Below, in pieces: positions 1 through 8,748 of a stretch of DNA of 64,000 bases; the stretch's first letter is position 1, and each line of letters starts with the position of its first letter. The notes beneath the pieces are model-generated. The model was not told the DNA's origin. It saw nothing but the letters and a program-made list of their open reading frames with translations, and searched no databases. The translations under genes and the position numbers were made by a program. Source of the DNA: CAVVYA01 sp963752345 (GTDB taxonomy: Bacteria > Pseudomonadota > Alphaproteobacteria > SMXQ01); NCBI GenBank assembly GCA_963752345.1, contig CAVVYA010000015.1:558001-622000 (forward strand), written 5' to 3'.

Positions 1-530
1 GGCACGAGTCGCAGACCCTCGACGAAAATCATGCCGCCGAGGGAATAGACGTCGATCGGGCCGATCCCGAGCGGGACGAAGACCATCTGGTTGAGAAAGC
101 CGACGCGCGGACTGAGCAGCAGCACGTAAGCCATCGCCTGCAGCATGCCCGGCACGGCGAGCGTCATCGGCACGCCGGCGTAAATCCAGATCTTGCCCGG
201 AATGTCGGTGCGCTCGACGAGCCAGGCGAGTCCCGCTGCCGTGGTGATGCCGAACAGCGTCGCGCCGGCAACATAGATCAAGGTATTGACGATCACCGAA
301 TAGGTGCCGGGATCGAGCCAGACGTTGCGGTAATTGGCGAGGCCGAGCTCGGCGATCGTGAACTCGGTCGGCAGGCTCGCCGTCGAGAACGAGCCGAGGA
401 CGAGAAACACCAGCGGAATCACCACCACAAACCCGACCAGGGCGAACACGAACCAATGCCACAACCGGCCACCGTTGAAGTTCAGCCGGGTCACGCTCCA
501 GCCTGGAACGTGGGTTGCGACATCGACCAT
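1..530 (-). CDS. ABC transporter fused permease, N-terminal part (cut by window edge)
   Basis: The visible 176 residues start at the ATG complementary to 528-530, 34 bases after the stop of the solute-binding gene upstream. A cytoplasmic tail is followed by a membrane segment (about residues 24-46), a periplasmic loop with LANYRNVW, a second membrane segment and the stretch ending in GGMIFVEGLRLVP. This closely matches the N-terminal halves of the two complete permeases at 15371-17131 and 23977-25743, so the whole protein is expected to be about 580 residues with two fused inner-membrane permease domains of the Fe3+/FbpB type. It would form the channel for the binding protein at 565-1704. The substrate is unknown. 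No ATPase gene is visible on this side, but one could lie beyond the window. Confidence 0.85.
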   Translation of the reverse strand, partial: MVDVATHVPGWSVTRLNFNGGRLWHWFVFALVGFVVVIPLVFLVLGSFSTASLPTEFTIAELGLANYRNVWLDPGTYSVIVNTLIYVAGATLFGITTAAGLAWLVERTDIPGKIWIYAGVPMTLAVPGMLQAMAYVLLLSPRVGFLNQMVFVPLGIGPIDVYSLGGMIFVEGLRLV

Positions 531-564
531 GGCGACTCGCTCGCGCGCGACGGCTCAGGCCGGG

Positions 565-1704
565 CTAACGTTCGCCTTGCCATTCCTTGTTCCAGACCTC
601 GGAGAGCGCCTCCAAAGGCTCGAGAAGCTGCGCGAGCTCGCGCGGCGCCCGCTTCCGTCCGAGCACCTGGTCGGGATAGGGCAGGAATTCCTTGAGCTGG
701 AGATCGTCGCGCACGGAGGCCGAGGCGGTCGCGTAATTCTGCGCCACCTGGCCCTCTTTCGAGAGCAGCCAATTGACGAACAGGCGCGTCGAGTTGGGCG
801 CGGCATTGTTCTTGAAGGCGCTCAGCGACTGGACCGTGGTCGGTACCGGTTCCGGGCAATACCAGCCGACCGGAGCGCCTTTGTCGTCGGTCTGGCTGGT
901 GCGATAACCGGCCGAGGGCACCGCCACGTCGAACTCGCCGAGCGAGACGAGCGAGATCATGGCGTCCATGCCTTCCTTGCGGAGCTGCGGCTTCACCTCG
1001 CGGAAGAAGCGATGGATGTAGTCGGTTCCCCATTCCTTGCCATTGAGCGCCCAGAGCTGCAGCAGCCACAGGTTGGGCCGGTTGCCCACGCCGATGCGCT
1101 TGTTGCCCCACACCTTCGGGTCGAGGAATCCCTCCCAGGTCTTGGGCAGCTCGGCGAGCTTGACCTTGTTGGTGTTATAGGACACGCACCAGTGAATCTG
1201 GATATGCGGCACGAGCAGCCCGTCGGGCTCGCGCAGTTCCGCCGGCACATGTTTGATGTTGGGCAGGTCGCCGAGATACATCAGGGCGTCGGCCTTCTTA
1301 TATTCGAAATAGACCGCGCTCATGCCGTCGATGATTTCGGCGATGGAGCGTCCGGCTTTGTAGGACATGAGCGGCTTGATCGACCGCGTTTCGCGGTTGC
1401 CGAAGGTGAAGTCGATCTTGATTTCCGGATAGCGCTCGCGGAACGGCGCGATGACCTTGGCGACCTGATCGCGCTCCCACGTGCCGACGACCCGCAGCGT
1501 GCCTTCCTTCTTGGCGCCCTCGCGCCATTCCGCCGGCACCACGTATTCATCCTCGGTGCCCTCGAAGATCTTGGGATCGAGCTTGAGCTCCGCGATCATC
1601 TTCTTGGTCGAGGCGGGCAGCTCGATGGCGACCGCGGCAGTGCTCCAAGCCAGAACGAGCGAGGCGGCAAAAGCGGAAGCAGCGGCGACAATCGTCTTGG
1701 ACAT
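565..1704 (-). CDS. Extracellular solute-binding protein, Fe3+-type ABC family
   Basis: A 379-residue periplasmic binding protein. The ATG at 1704 is preferred over an upstream in-frame start because GGGAGAC lies just before it and a clear signal peptide follows (MSKTIVAAA, hydrophobic core, cleavage near AVA-IELPAS). Downstream are an ERYPEIKI strand typical of iron/spermidine-type binding proteins, LPKTWEGFLDPKVWGNKRIG, and a C-terminal VNWLLSKEGQ. The protein is collinear with those at 17206-18357 and 22729-23908, so the window holds a family of related importers. It sits between an M24-peptidase-like gene and a fused permease on the same strand, which suggests one operon. The ligand cannot be read from the sequence; aromatic or organic acids are as plausible as metals. 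Confidence 0.87.
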   Translation of the reverse strand: MSKTIVAAASAFAASLVLAWSTAAVAIELPASTKKMIAELKLDPKIFEGTEDEYVVPAEWREGAKKEGTLRVVGTWERDQVAKVIAPFRERYPEIKIDFTFGNRETRSIKPLMSYKAGRSIAEIIDGMSAVYFEYKKADALMYLGDLPNIKHVPAELREPDGLLVPHIQIHWCVSYNTNKVKLAELPKTWEGFLDPKVWGNKRIGVGNRPNLWLLQLWALNGKEWGTDYIHRFFREVKPQLRKEGMDAMISLVSLGEFDVAVPSAGYRTSQTDDKGAPVGWYCPEPVPTTVQSLSAFKNNAAPNSTRLFVNWLLSKEGQVAQNYATASASVRDDLQLKEFLPYPDQVLGRKRAPRELAQLLEPLEALSEVWNKEWQGER

Positions 1705-1819
1705 TTTTGTCTCCCTGCCGGAACCGGCGCCGGCACAAGTGGAATATGAGGTCAATCCACATCTGAAAGCAGGGCCGCAAGCTCGACACGTAGACAGGAG
1801 GCGTCGCCGACGTTCGCGA

Positions 1820-3049
1820 TCAGGATACCATGTGACCGTGCGGCCGCGAACCGAGACGGCGTCCGCCCTTCGGCGTAATGATGATCGTGTCGCCCCACAA
1901 ACAGTCGCTTTGCTTGTCGGCGGAGATCACGGAAGGCTTGAAGATGAAGGCCATGTTCTCGCGCAGGGCGACCGCGAGCTGCTCGGGGCGCGTCTGGATC
2001 GGCGTGATCAGCGGCCCGTCGTCGCCTTGGCCGCGGCCGTGCATGTTGAGCCGGCCCCAGGCGCCCGCCGCCGGTCCCGAACTGGGCACCGCCGCCGCGA
2101 CGAACTCCCGCGTCTTCTGCGCGATCTCGCCCACGGTGATCCCGGGTTTCAGGATTTCGAGCAGCCGGTGATAGATCTCGCGATGGACCTTGATCAGTTC
2201 CTTGTGGACCGGATGCACGTCCTGGACGAACACAGGCTGGTCCTGCTGCGCGCGGTAGCCGATCCATGACGCCTCGATCTCGTTGACGATGAGATCGCCG
2301 CGCTCGAGCCGGCGGAACGTCGGGCGCGTATAGGTGTGCTTAGCGTTGGGACCGGACAGCCAGTTGCAGTGCACCGGCATTTCCGAGCCATTCATGTACA
2401 GCGCGCCTTGCACGGCCGCCCACACTTCCCAGTCCAGAACGCCCGGCTTGGCGGCGGCGACCTTGGCGTCGACACCCTTTTCGATGATGTCGATCGACTT
2501 CTGCAATGCGGCGATCTCCTCCTCGCTCTTCTCGTAGCGCGCTTCCTCGAGGATGTGGGTCACGTCGACCATGGGCGTGTTCGGAAAGGCTTCCTTCAAC
2601 TGGTTGTAGAAGCCGAGCAGGATGAGGCCCATCGGCGTGCGGACCCCGGGGCCGAGGCCGACGACGCCGATCTTGTGGGGCTTGAGTTCCTTCAGGCGCT
2701 CGACCACGCCGCCGGCGGGATTGCGCTTCGTGTTGCGCAGATCCTTGGTCCAGTACTGCACGGGCGCGCACCAGTCGGTGTCGGCGCGGTTGACGCAGGC
2801 GGTGATCTCACCCTCCAGCGGGAAGACGGCCGCCACCTCGCAGTCGCCGCCGCCGCCGACGTGGCTGATCCACCGCGTCGAAGCCTGGAAATCGGTGGAA
2901 TGGGCCGTGTTGTTCGGAAACACGATGACCGGCACGTCTTCCTTCGCCATCAGGGAGCGCACGAGTTTCCAGCGGCGGTCCCGCTCGGCGAGCGAGAACT
3001 GCGGATAGAGCTGGCCCTGTCCAACCGGATCGGTGACTGTCTTGGTCAT
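1820..3049 (-). CDS. M24-family (Xaa-Pro aminopeptidase/creatinase-like) protein with altered metal site
   Basis: A 409-residue protein from the ATG at 3049; AGGAACG precedes it. The N-terminal half resembles the creatinase N domain and the C-terminal half has the pita-bread M24 fold (PGVLDWEVWAAV, GITVGEIAQ, FIFKPSVIS). In canonical M24 peptidases a D..D..H..E..E set binds two metals. Here the first Asp region reads IVNEIEASWIGYRAQQDQP, and the histidine region reads MHGRGQGDDG instead of GHGIG, so the usual dinuclear site is not evident. The family also holds creatinases, DddP-type lyases and other non-peptidase hydrolases, so a small-molecule hydrolase or lyase role is possible. It is first in an operon with a solute-binding protein and permease, which fits turnover of the imported compound. 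Confidence 0.8.
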   Translation of the reverse strand: MTKTVTDPVGQGQLYPQFSLAERDRRWKLVRSLMAKEDVPVIVFPNNTAHSTDFQASTRWISHVGGGGDCEVAAVFPLEGEITACVNRADTDWCAPVQYWTKDLRNTKRNPAGGVVERLKELKPHKIGVVGLGPGVRTPMGLILLGFYNQLKEAFPNTPMVDVTHILEEARYEKSEEEIAALQKSIDIIEKGVDAKVAAAKPGVLDWEVWAAVQGALYMNGSEMPVHCNWLSGPNAKHTYTRPTFRRLERGDLIVNEIEASWIGYRAQQDQPVFVQDVHPVHKELIKVHREIYHRLLEILKPGITVGEIAQKTREFVAAAVPSSGPAAGAWGRLNMHGRGQGDDGPLITPIQTRPEQLAVALRENMAFIFKPSVISADKQSDCLWGDTIIITPKGGRRLGSRPHGHMVS

Positions 3050-3475
3050 GCTGCGTTCCTGCCCCGGCAATGAGTGGCTTTATGGCGTGCCGGCAGTCGC
3101 GGAATGCCGCGATCAAACGGTTGCTCCGCACCCGTTGCAAGAACGGCGCGGCCACGGAAACCTGCAGGCTCAAACATCGTCGTCCCCAGCGTTCTTTTTT
3201 GATTTTGTGCCGGAACGCTAGCATGGGGCCCCATAGGCGACTAGCCGCCAAAACGGCAAAAAAGTTTTGCCTGTTATGGGGTATTGGCCCGGCCTTCATC
3301 CCTGTGGTTCCCGCATTTCATAGGGACCTAATCAATTCGGCGTGCGGGCTGTTCATGGCGCGTCTGCCTCGGCTGGCTATGGCGCAATTTTGCGCAACAA
3401 TCCTGTGCGATGAAACCCAGATAGTCAAACCGGCGGCGCGCGACTACCTTGGGCCGGCAATAGCAGGATCGAACG
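3050..3475. other. Divergent intergenic region between M24 gene and VOC operon
   Basis: No reading frame here looks coding. The stretch separates the minus-strand M24 operon from the plus-strand VOC operon and must hold promoters for both. It is locally richer in A and T than its surroundings (about 3190-3300) and carries the palindrome annotated at 3255-3271. Confidence 0.6.
3255..3271. promoter_or_regulatory. Inverted repeat, possible operator
   Basis: GGCAAAA-AAG-TTTTGCC is a perfect 7-bp inverted repeat with a 3-base spacer, lying between two divergent operons. It could be an operator or a small hairpin. There is no U-run after it, so it does not look like a terminator. Function is inferred from position only. 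Confidence 0.3.
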
Positions 3476-4313
3476 ATGGCGGTCGTCGGCGGATTCAATC
3501 ATCTTTTGTTGCAGGTGACCGATCTGGACCGGTCGGAGGCCTTCTACCGGGATGTCTTCGGGTTCGACGTGATCGGCCGCAATCTCGTCGCGGAGGACGC
3601 GCCGAATTGCCTGCTCAAAGCGAACAAGGCCCATTACGTCTTGCTCGTTCAGGCCGATAAGGTGCAGCCCTTCCGCCCGAACAGCAGCAGCATTCACCAC
3701 GCGCTCTATCTGACCCCGGACCAGTATCGCGCGGCGCAGGAGCGGCGCAAGGCCGCGGGGTTCGAGGTCGACGACACCCGCGCGGCTTTCCGGGCGAAGG
3801 GCGAATACAGCTTCGACGTCTACGACCCGGACGGCCATCGCTTTCAGCTTCAGTCGGTCGGGCCCGAAGCCGCCGAGATTCTCGTGGCCAAGGCCGGCAA
3901 GGTCGCGTGCGGGCCGGTCGAATTCCTTTGCGGTCGGGTCGGTCACCCATTTCCGCGAGCAGCAGTTCTTCCTCGTCCGCACGCCGGATGGCTTGCTCGC
4001 CCTGTCGCACTGGTGCACCCATATGAACGGCGAATTGCGCTGGCGCGAGCACTGCTGGTCTTTCTACTGCCCCTTCCACAAGGCGACCTTCAACCGCAAA
4101 GGCGAATCGACCAGCCATCGCGCCGGCTATCCCCCGCTGAGGCTGTATGCCGTGACCGTCTCGGCCGACGGCACTGTGGTGGTGGATACGGACGCGGTCA
4201 TTCAACGCAAAGGGTTCGATCCCAGCCAGGTCGTGCCGGTCCCATGCGAGACCGCGGTTCCCGTTCTCGCCGCAGCCAAGGGAGGCCAGAATGGCAGAAC
4301 TCGACAGCCTTAA
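3476..4313 (+). CDS. VOC (glyoxalase/extradiol-type) domain fused to a Rieske [2Fe-2S] domain; one frameshift
   Basis: Residues 1 to about 130 form a VOC domain (HLLLQVTDLDRSEAFYRDVF at the start, YSFDVYDPDGHRFQLQSV at the end), the fold of glyoxalase I, fosfomycin-resistance enzymes and extradiol dioxygenases. It is followed by a Rieske domain with the cluster motifs CTH and, 18 residues later, CPFH. The VOC frame runs into the Rieske frame after GPVEF; removing one base near 3924-3929 joins them into a 278-residue protein ending in the TGA at 4313. A VOC domain with its own Rieske electron-transfer domain suggests a self-contained oxygenase. The gene overlaps the next VOC gene by 23 bases, indicating translational coupling. 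Substrate unknown; an aromatic compound is likely from context. Confidence 0.72.
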
Positions 4314-4758
4314 TCACACGGCGATCTGCGTCCACGATCTGGTGGAAGGCATGCGGTTCTACTGCGATGTCCTCGGCGGCACGCCGCACCAGCGTTCGAA
4401 TTTTCAGATCGAGGATACCACGACGGGCGTGGCGATTTTCGAATCCGTCATCCTCGAGGATTATTTGCTGGCGCTGACCGTGACGGCGAAATACATGCCG
4501 ATGCCGCCTGACGAGCAACTGCGCGGCGCCCATGGATTTCGTCATGGCTTTGCCGTGCCCAGGGCCAAGTTCGTCGAGGTGCAGGACCGGCTGCGCGACC
4601 ATGGCGTGGCCTTCGAAGGGCCGGTCGACCATCCGGAGAACGGACCGTTTGGCCAGTCCATCTACTTCAAGGATCCGAGCGGAAATTTCCTCGAAATTCT
4701 CTGGTTGAGAACGGAAGACGCGAAGACCTTCCGGCGGCACTACACCCATGTCGAGTAG
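4291..4758 (+). CDS. VOC family protein (single domain)
   Basis: A complete 155-residue protein. LNHTAICVHDLVEGMRFYCD is the first beta-alpha motif and SIYFKDPSGNFLEILWL the last strand; H in the first motif and E in FLEILWL are the usual metal-ligand positions of VOC enzymes, with another candidate histidine in GFRHGF. The start overlaps the end of the VOC-Rieske gene and the stop overlaps the following double-VOC gene by 11 bases, so the three genes are one transcriptional unit. Extradiol ring cleavage, isomerisation and lyase chemistry are all known in this superfamily; the sequence does not decide between them. Confidence 0.85.
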   Translation: MAELDSLNHTAICVHDLVEGMRFYCDVLGGTPHQRSNFQIEDTTTGVAIFESVILEDYLLALTVTAKYMPMPPDEQLRGAHGFRHGFAVPRAKFVEVQDRLRDHGVAFEGPVDHPENGPFGQSIYFKDPSGNFLEILWLRTEDAKTFRRHYTHVE

Positions 4759-5692
4759 CGCCGATCTGATGACGAAGGCGCCGCAGCCGGCGGCGATTCG
4801 GCTCGACGGCATCAGTCATCTCGCCGTGACGGTCGCTGACATCGATGCGGCTCTGCACTTCTATTGCGACACTCTCGGCTTTACCCACGAGCCTGGAGCG
4901 ACTTTGCCGCAATGCGGCTCTCACGCCGTGGTTTCCGCGGCGTCCGGCCAGCGGGTCGCGTTGTGCCGGAGCGAGGCGCCGACGCCTTCACCGGAGTCGG
5001 GCGTGCACAATGGCTATCGTGTCACCGCGGCGGCGCGCGCGGCCATCGTGGACCGCGTCGCGCGGCAGGGTGGCCAGGTGTTTTCCTACCGGGAAGTGCG
5101 GCCCGCGGAAACCGGCGACAACTGCTATTTCTACGATCCCTTCGGCAATCGCATACAGCTCGTCGTGGCGGATCGTGGCGCCAGTGCTCCGGCCGTCCAG
5201 GCGATCGACCACGCGGTGATCCAGACAATCGATATCGAGTGGGAAGAAGAATTCTACGTCAATCTTCTCGGCCTGCCGGTGGATTGCAACATCGGACGCC
5301 GCACGGCCGATTACGTTCTTGCCCAGATGTGGAAGGAGGGCAAGGAAGACATGGCGCCGGGCATCATGCGGCTCGACAAGCGCTACAGCACGATCCATGG
5401 CACGGATCCGGTGCCGCGCCCGAATATGCAACTGTTCGTCGAAACCGGCGAGGACATGCTCGGAATCTATCTGACCAACAAGCCCTTCCAGGAGCCGCCG
5501 GAAGAGATGGTGGTCGGCACGCCCCGGACGGCTTTCCGCGTCACGCGGACGGCTCTGGCGGCCATCGCCGCCAAGCTCGAAGCGGCGAGACACCCGACCG
5601 TGGGGCCGGTGGAGCATCCGGCGGCTTCGCCGGTGCGTCATTCACTCTACTGCAGGGATCCCGGCGCCAACTTCATCGAATTTTGCTGCTAG
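4748..5692 (+). CDS. Two-domain VOC protein, extradiol dioxygenase-like
   Basis: A 314-residue protein with two VOC modules: residues about 20-145 (ISHLAVTVADIDAALHFYCD to CYFYDPFGNRIQLVV) and about 152-314 (IDHAVIQTIDIEWEEEFYVN to SLYCRDPGANFIEFCC). The overall length matches two-domain type I extradiol dioxygenases such as catechol 2,3-dioxygenases, in which usually only the C-terminal module carries the Fe(II). Here both modules keep H in the first strand and E in the last (FIEF in the second). It is last in the three-gene VOC operon. Its 3' end overlaps a convergent LysR gene by 20 bases. An aromatic ring-cleavage role is likely but inferred. Confidence 0.85.
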   Translation: MSSSADLMTKAPQPAAIRLDGISHLAVTVADIDAALHFYCDTLGFTHEPGATLPQCGSHAVVSAASGQRVALCRSEAPTPSPESGVHNGYRVTAAARAAIVDRVARQGGQVFSYREVRPAETGDNCYFYDPFGNRIQLVVADRGASAPAVQAIDHAVIQTIDIEWEEEFYVNLLGLPVDCNIGRRTADYVLAQMWKEGKEDMAPGIMRLDKRYSTIHGTDPVPRPNMQLFVETGEDMLGIYLTNKPFQEPPEEMVVGTPRTAFRVTRTALAAIAAKLEAARHPTVGPVEHPAASPVRHSLYCRDPGANFIEFCC

Positions 5693-6647
5693 CGCTCACG
5701 CGCGGCGCCGCCGACGGCCGCTTCGCGCCGTCGTCCATTCCGTGAGGGATGGGGCCGCACAGCCCTTTTTCGGAAATCTCGTTTTTCAGGAATTCGAGGA
5801 ACACGGGAATTTTCGAGGGCACGTATTCGCTCCGCGCATAGAATGCCCGCATCTTTTCATGGGGCACCGTGTATTCGCGGAAGATGACTTGTAGGTTTCC
5901 GGCGGCGATATCCTTGGCGGCGACATAGGTCGGCAGTCTGGCGATGCCGATTCCGCTCACCGCCGCGACGCGCAGAGCCTCGGAATTGTTGGCCTGAAAC
6001 GAGCCCTGCACGCGAACCGATAGATCGCGGTCCGCATTCTTGAACCACCATTCCTTCGATGCGTAGAAGTCGTGGGTCAGGCAATTGAAATTCACCAGAT
6101 CCCGGGGATGCGCCGGCGTGCCGACCTGGCGGAAGTAGGCCGGCGAGCCGCAGATCAGATGCTGCGCGGCGGCGAGGTCGCAATGCGCGTAACCGGCCTC
6201 GTCCGCCACGGTGCCGCTCCGGATGACGACATCCATGCCCGCCTCGACCAGGTTGACGGGCACGACATTCATCGTCAGCTTGACCCGCAGGTCGGGATAC
6301 CGTCGGAGAAAGTCGGGGATCAACGGCAGCACGACGTTCTCGGCAAACGCCCAGACGGCGCTCACCCGGAGCGTGCCCGAGGGCTTGCCATAGAGGTTGT
6401 TGACCACCGATTCGGCGTCATTCAGGTCGGAAATCGCGCGCGTGCATCGCTGGTAGAATGCGTCGCCCGCCTCCGTCAGGGACATCTGCCGGGTCGACCG
6501 CGCGAACAGCGTGGCGCCCAGGCTCTGCTCGAGCTCCTGGATCCTGCGGCTGATGACCGAGGGCGAAAGGGAGAGCGCACGGGCGGCATCCGTGAAGGTG
6601 CCCTTCTCGGCGACCTGGACGAAGATTTCTATATTATTGAGGTTCAT
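5673..6647 (-). CDS. LysR-family transcriptional regulator
   Basis: A 324-residue regulator from the ATG at 6647. The N-terminal winged helix-turn-helix is clear (MNLNNIEIFVQVAEKGTFTD, then LSLSPSVISRRIQELEQSLG and LFARSTRQMSLTEAG), followed by a two-lobed effector domain (PSGTLRVSAVWAFAENVVLP, VSGIGIARLP). The frame stays open a long way upstream, but the LysR start motif fixes this start. The 27-residue tail after EISEKGLC is low in complexity. The gene converges on the VOC operon and is its most likely regulator, although LysR genes more often diverge from their targets. Confidence 0.9.
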   Translation of the reverse strand: MNLNNIEIFVQVAEKGTFTDAARALSLSPSVISRRIQELEQSLGATLFARSTRQMSLTEAGDAFYQRCTRAISDLNDAESVVNNLYGKPSGTLRVSAVWAFAENVVLPLIPDFLRRYPDLRVKLTMNVVPVNLVEAGMDVVIRSGTVADEAGYAHCDLAAAQHLICGSPAYFRQVGTPAHPRDLVNFNCLTHDFYASKEWWFKNADRDLSVRVQGSFQANNSEALRVAAVSGIGIARLPTYVAAKDIAAGNLQVIFREYTVPHEKMRAFYARSEYVPSKIPVFLEFLKNEISEKGLCGPIPHGMDDGAKRPSAAPRVSASSKIR

Positions 6648-6733
6648 GACGGTTGCCTCACTGTCTCGCGACGCCTGCGCGGTTCTATTATAGAGGGTCG
6701 GTGGTGGCGTCGTACGCGTGACGCTGCTGGATC

Positions 6734-6960
6734 CTATTCCGTGATCTCGATCAGAACACCATCCGTGTCGGCCAGATAGAGGTGGCCGAGAGGGCAACTC
6801 TCGCGAAACAGCTTTACCCGCGCTGCACCCTTGAGGCCGACCCCGATGGGGCGCTGTCTCAGATAAGCCGTTCTCCAGGACGCGGTAAAGAAGGTTTTGA
6901 GCGATCCGGAGGGCATCGCAGAAGGCAACAGGACGCGAACTCGACATCGATTTTGAAGAT
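6734..6960 (-). pseudogene. Probable remnant of a VOC/glyoxalase gene
   Basis: On the minus strand a short frame ends in GHLYLADTDGVLIEITE, which looks like the last strands of a VOC protein (compare YFKDPSGNFLEI in the genes nearby). Upstream the match decays and no intact start or first VOC motif is found before glgA ends at 7052. I read it as a decayed or sequence-damaged VOC copy; the 5' limit is approximate. Confidence 0.4.
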
Positions 6961-7051
6961 GCCGATGAAGCTCGCCGTATGGCCCTCGACATGGTTGGAA
7001 GCTTGAAAGGGACCGCGCTGAAATACGGCGATCCGGGGCCGGCGGGCGACT

Positions 7052-8524
7052 TCAGGCCTGCAGGTTGGACTGGTACAGCGCGGCGTAGCTCAGGGCGGAT
7101 TGCCGCCAGCCGAAGGTTCGTGCCATGGCGGAGCGCCGCATGCCGCGCAGCCGCGGCTTCGAGCGGAAGGCCGCGAGCGCGCGGCTGATGGCGGCCGTGA
7201 AGCTGCGGGCGGTCGGCTCGCCAAACAGGAATCCCGTGTGCCCGTCTTCGATGGTGTCGGTCAGGCCGCCGGTGCGGTGGGCGATCGGCAGCGAACCGAA
7301 TTTCTGCGCGTACATCTGGCTCAAGCCGCACGGCTCGAAGCGCGACGGCATGAGAAGAAAGTCGCTGCCGGCGAACATCTGCCGCGCTTCGGTCTCGTCG
7401 AAGCCGATACGTGCCCCCACCATACCCGGGTGGCGGTCCGCCAACTGCACCACGGCCTGCTCGAAGCGGGATTCTCCCCGCCCCGTGACCACGATCTGGC
7501 CGCCATTGTCGACGATGTGCTGCGCGGTTTCGACCGCCAGATCGACGCCCTTCTGATGGACCAGCCGCGATACGATGGCAAAGAGCGGGCCACGGGACAG
7601 CGCCAGGCCGAACGCTTTCCGCACCTGCTGCGCGTTTTGGCTTTTCCAGCGGCCGGCCTGAAATGGTTTCGCCGCCTTGCTCTCTCGCGGATCCCAATTG
7701 TCATCGATGCCGTTGAGAATGCCGGTCAGGCGGCCCTGCTCGGCGCGGATACGCAGCAGCCCATCCAATCCGCAGCCGAACTGGGAATCCGTGACTTCCT
7801 TGGCGTAGGTGGAACTCACGGTGGTCAGGTGCGACGAGTAGAAGATGCCGGCCTTGAGGAATGACAGCTTGCCGTAGAACTCGACGCCATCCATGCGGAA
7901 CGAATCGCCGGGAATGCCCAACATGGCGAGGCGGCGCGGATCGAACAGTCCCTGGTAGGCGAGATTGTGGATCGTCAGCAGTGTCGGGGTTTTCAGGCCG
8001 CGCCACGCGACATAGCCGGCGGCCAGCGCCGTCGGCCAATCGTTGAGATGGAGGAAGTTGGGGCGCCACTCCCGGTCGCCCAGGCCCGCCGCGAATTCGG
8101 CCGCCGCCGCGCTGAGGCGGGCGAAGCGGACATCGTTGTCCGGCCAATCGCGGCCGCTCTGGTCCGAATAGGGCGAGCCTTCGCGGTCATACAGCTCCGG
8201 GCAAATCACCACATAGATCACGAGACCGTCGGGCGAGGTGATCCGGCCGATGCGGCACGCCGGAATGCCGCTCACCGCCGGAAGCGAGGCGACGACGGGA
8301 ATGGCGCTTTGCTTGGCAAGCACGCTGCGGTAGCCCGGGATCAGCACGCGGACGTCGCACAACGAGCCGAGGGCCCGGGGCAGGGCTGCCGCGACATCGC
8401 CGAGCCCGCCGACTTTGACGTAATCGGACATCTCGGGCGTGACGTAGAGGATGCGGGGTCTGTCGCCGATGGAAGCGGATGCGACGGGCTGCGCTGCTGG
8501 GGGAACCTGCTCGACTGTGCTCAT
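7052..8524 (-). CDS. glgA: Glycogen synthase (ADP-glucose type)
   Basis: A 490-residue GT5-family enzyme that extends alpha-1,4-glucan chains from ADP-glucose. The N-terminal GT5 domain begins RILYVTPEMSDYVKVGGLGDV, containing the KxGGL substrate-binding motif. The chain continues with FLHLNDWPTALAAGY, the NGIDDNWDPR loop and the C-terminal GT1 domain (FEPCGLSQMYAQKFG, HRTGGLTDTIEDG) that holds the catalytic E-x7-E. The length is standard. It is the last gene of the minus-strand carbohydrate group glgP-ppc-pfkB-glgA, separated from the kinase by about 220 bases, so it may have its own promoter. glgC and glgB are not in the window. Confidence 0.95.
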   Translation of the reverse strand: MSTVEQVPPAAQPVASASIGDRPRILYVTPEMSDYVKVGGLGDVAAALPRALGSLCDVRVLIPGYRSVLAKQSAIPVVASLPAVSGIPACRIGRITSPDGLVIYVVICPELYDREGSPYSDQSGRDWPDNDVRFARLSAAAAEFAAGLGDREWRPNFLHLNDWPTALAAGYVAWRGLKTPTLLTIHNLAYQGLFDPRRLAMLGIPGDSFRMDGVEFYGKLSFLKAGIFYSSHLTTVSSTYAKEVTDSQFGCGLDGLLRIRAEQGRLTGILNGIDDNWDPRESKAAKPFQAGRWKSQNAQQVRKAFGLALSRGPLFAIVSRLVHQKGVDLAVETAQHIVDNGGQIVVTGRGESRFEQAVVQLADRHPGMVGARIGFDETEARQMFAGSDFLLMPSRFEPCGLSQMYAQKFGSLPIAHRTGGLTDTIEDGHTGFLFGEPTARSFTAAISRALAAFRSKPRLRGMRRSAMARTFGWRQSALSYAALYQSNLQA

Positions 8525-8748
8525 GACGCCCTGGAGTTGCCTGTTGCCTGTGTGCGATGCAACAAGCGTGCCTGCGCCGGAACCCGGAAACCTGGTTTCA
8601 CCGCGTCATTTGCCACCAAAATGAGCCCATATTTTGGGCCGGCTGCCAAATCTTGAGCAGTCCACGAGGCGCCGCCAAATCGGCGGAAACCGAGGGCTCC
8701 GGGTCGAAGCCAAGCCGGTGCGCGGGACCTTAGCGGGCTACCGGGACA

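Noticed and set aside
6707..6724. GCGTC-N8-GACGC dyad upstream of the LysR gene at 5673-6647
   Set aside because: Short, GC-rich and beside a decayed gene rather than a target promoter; chance occurrence is likely in this composition.
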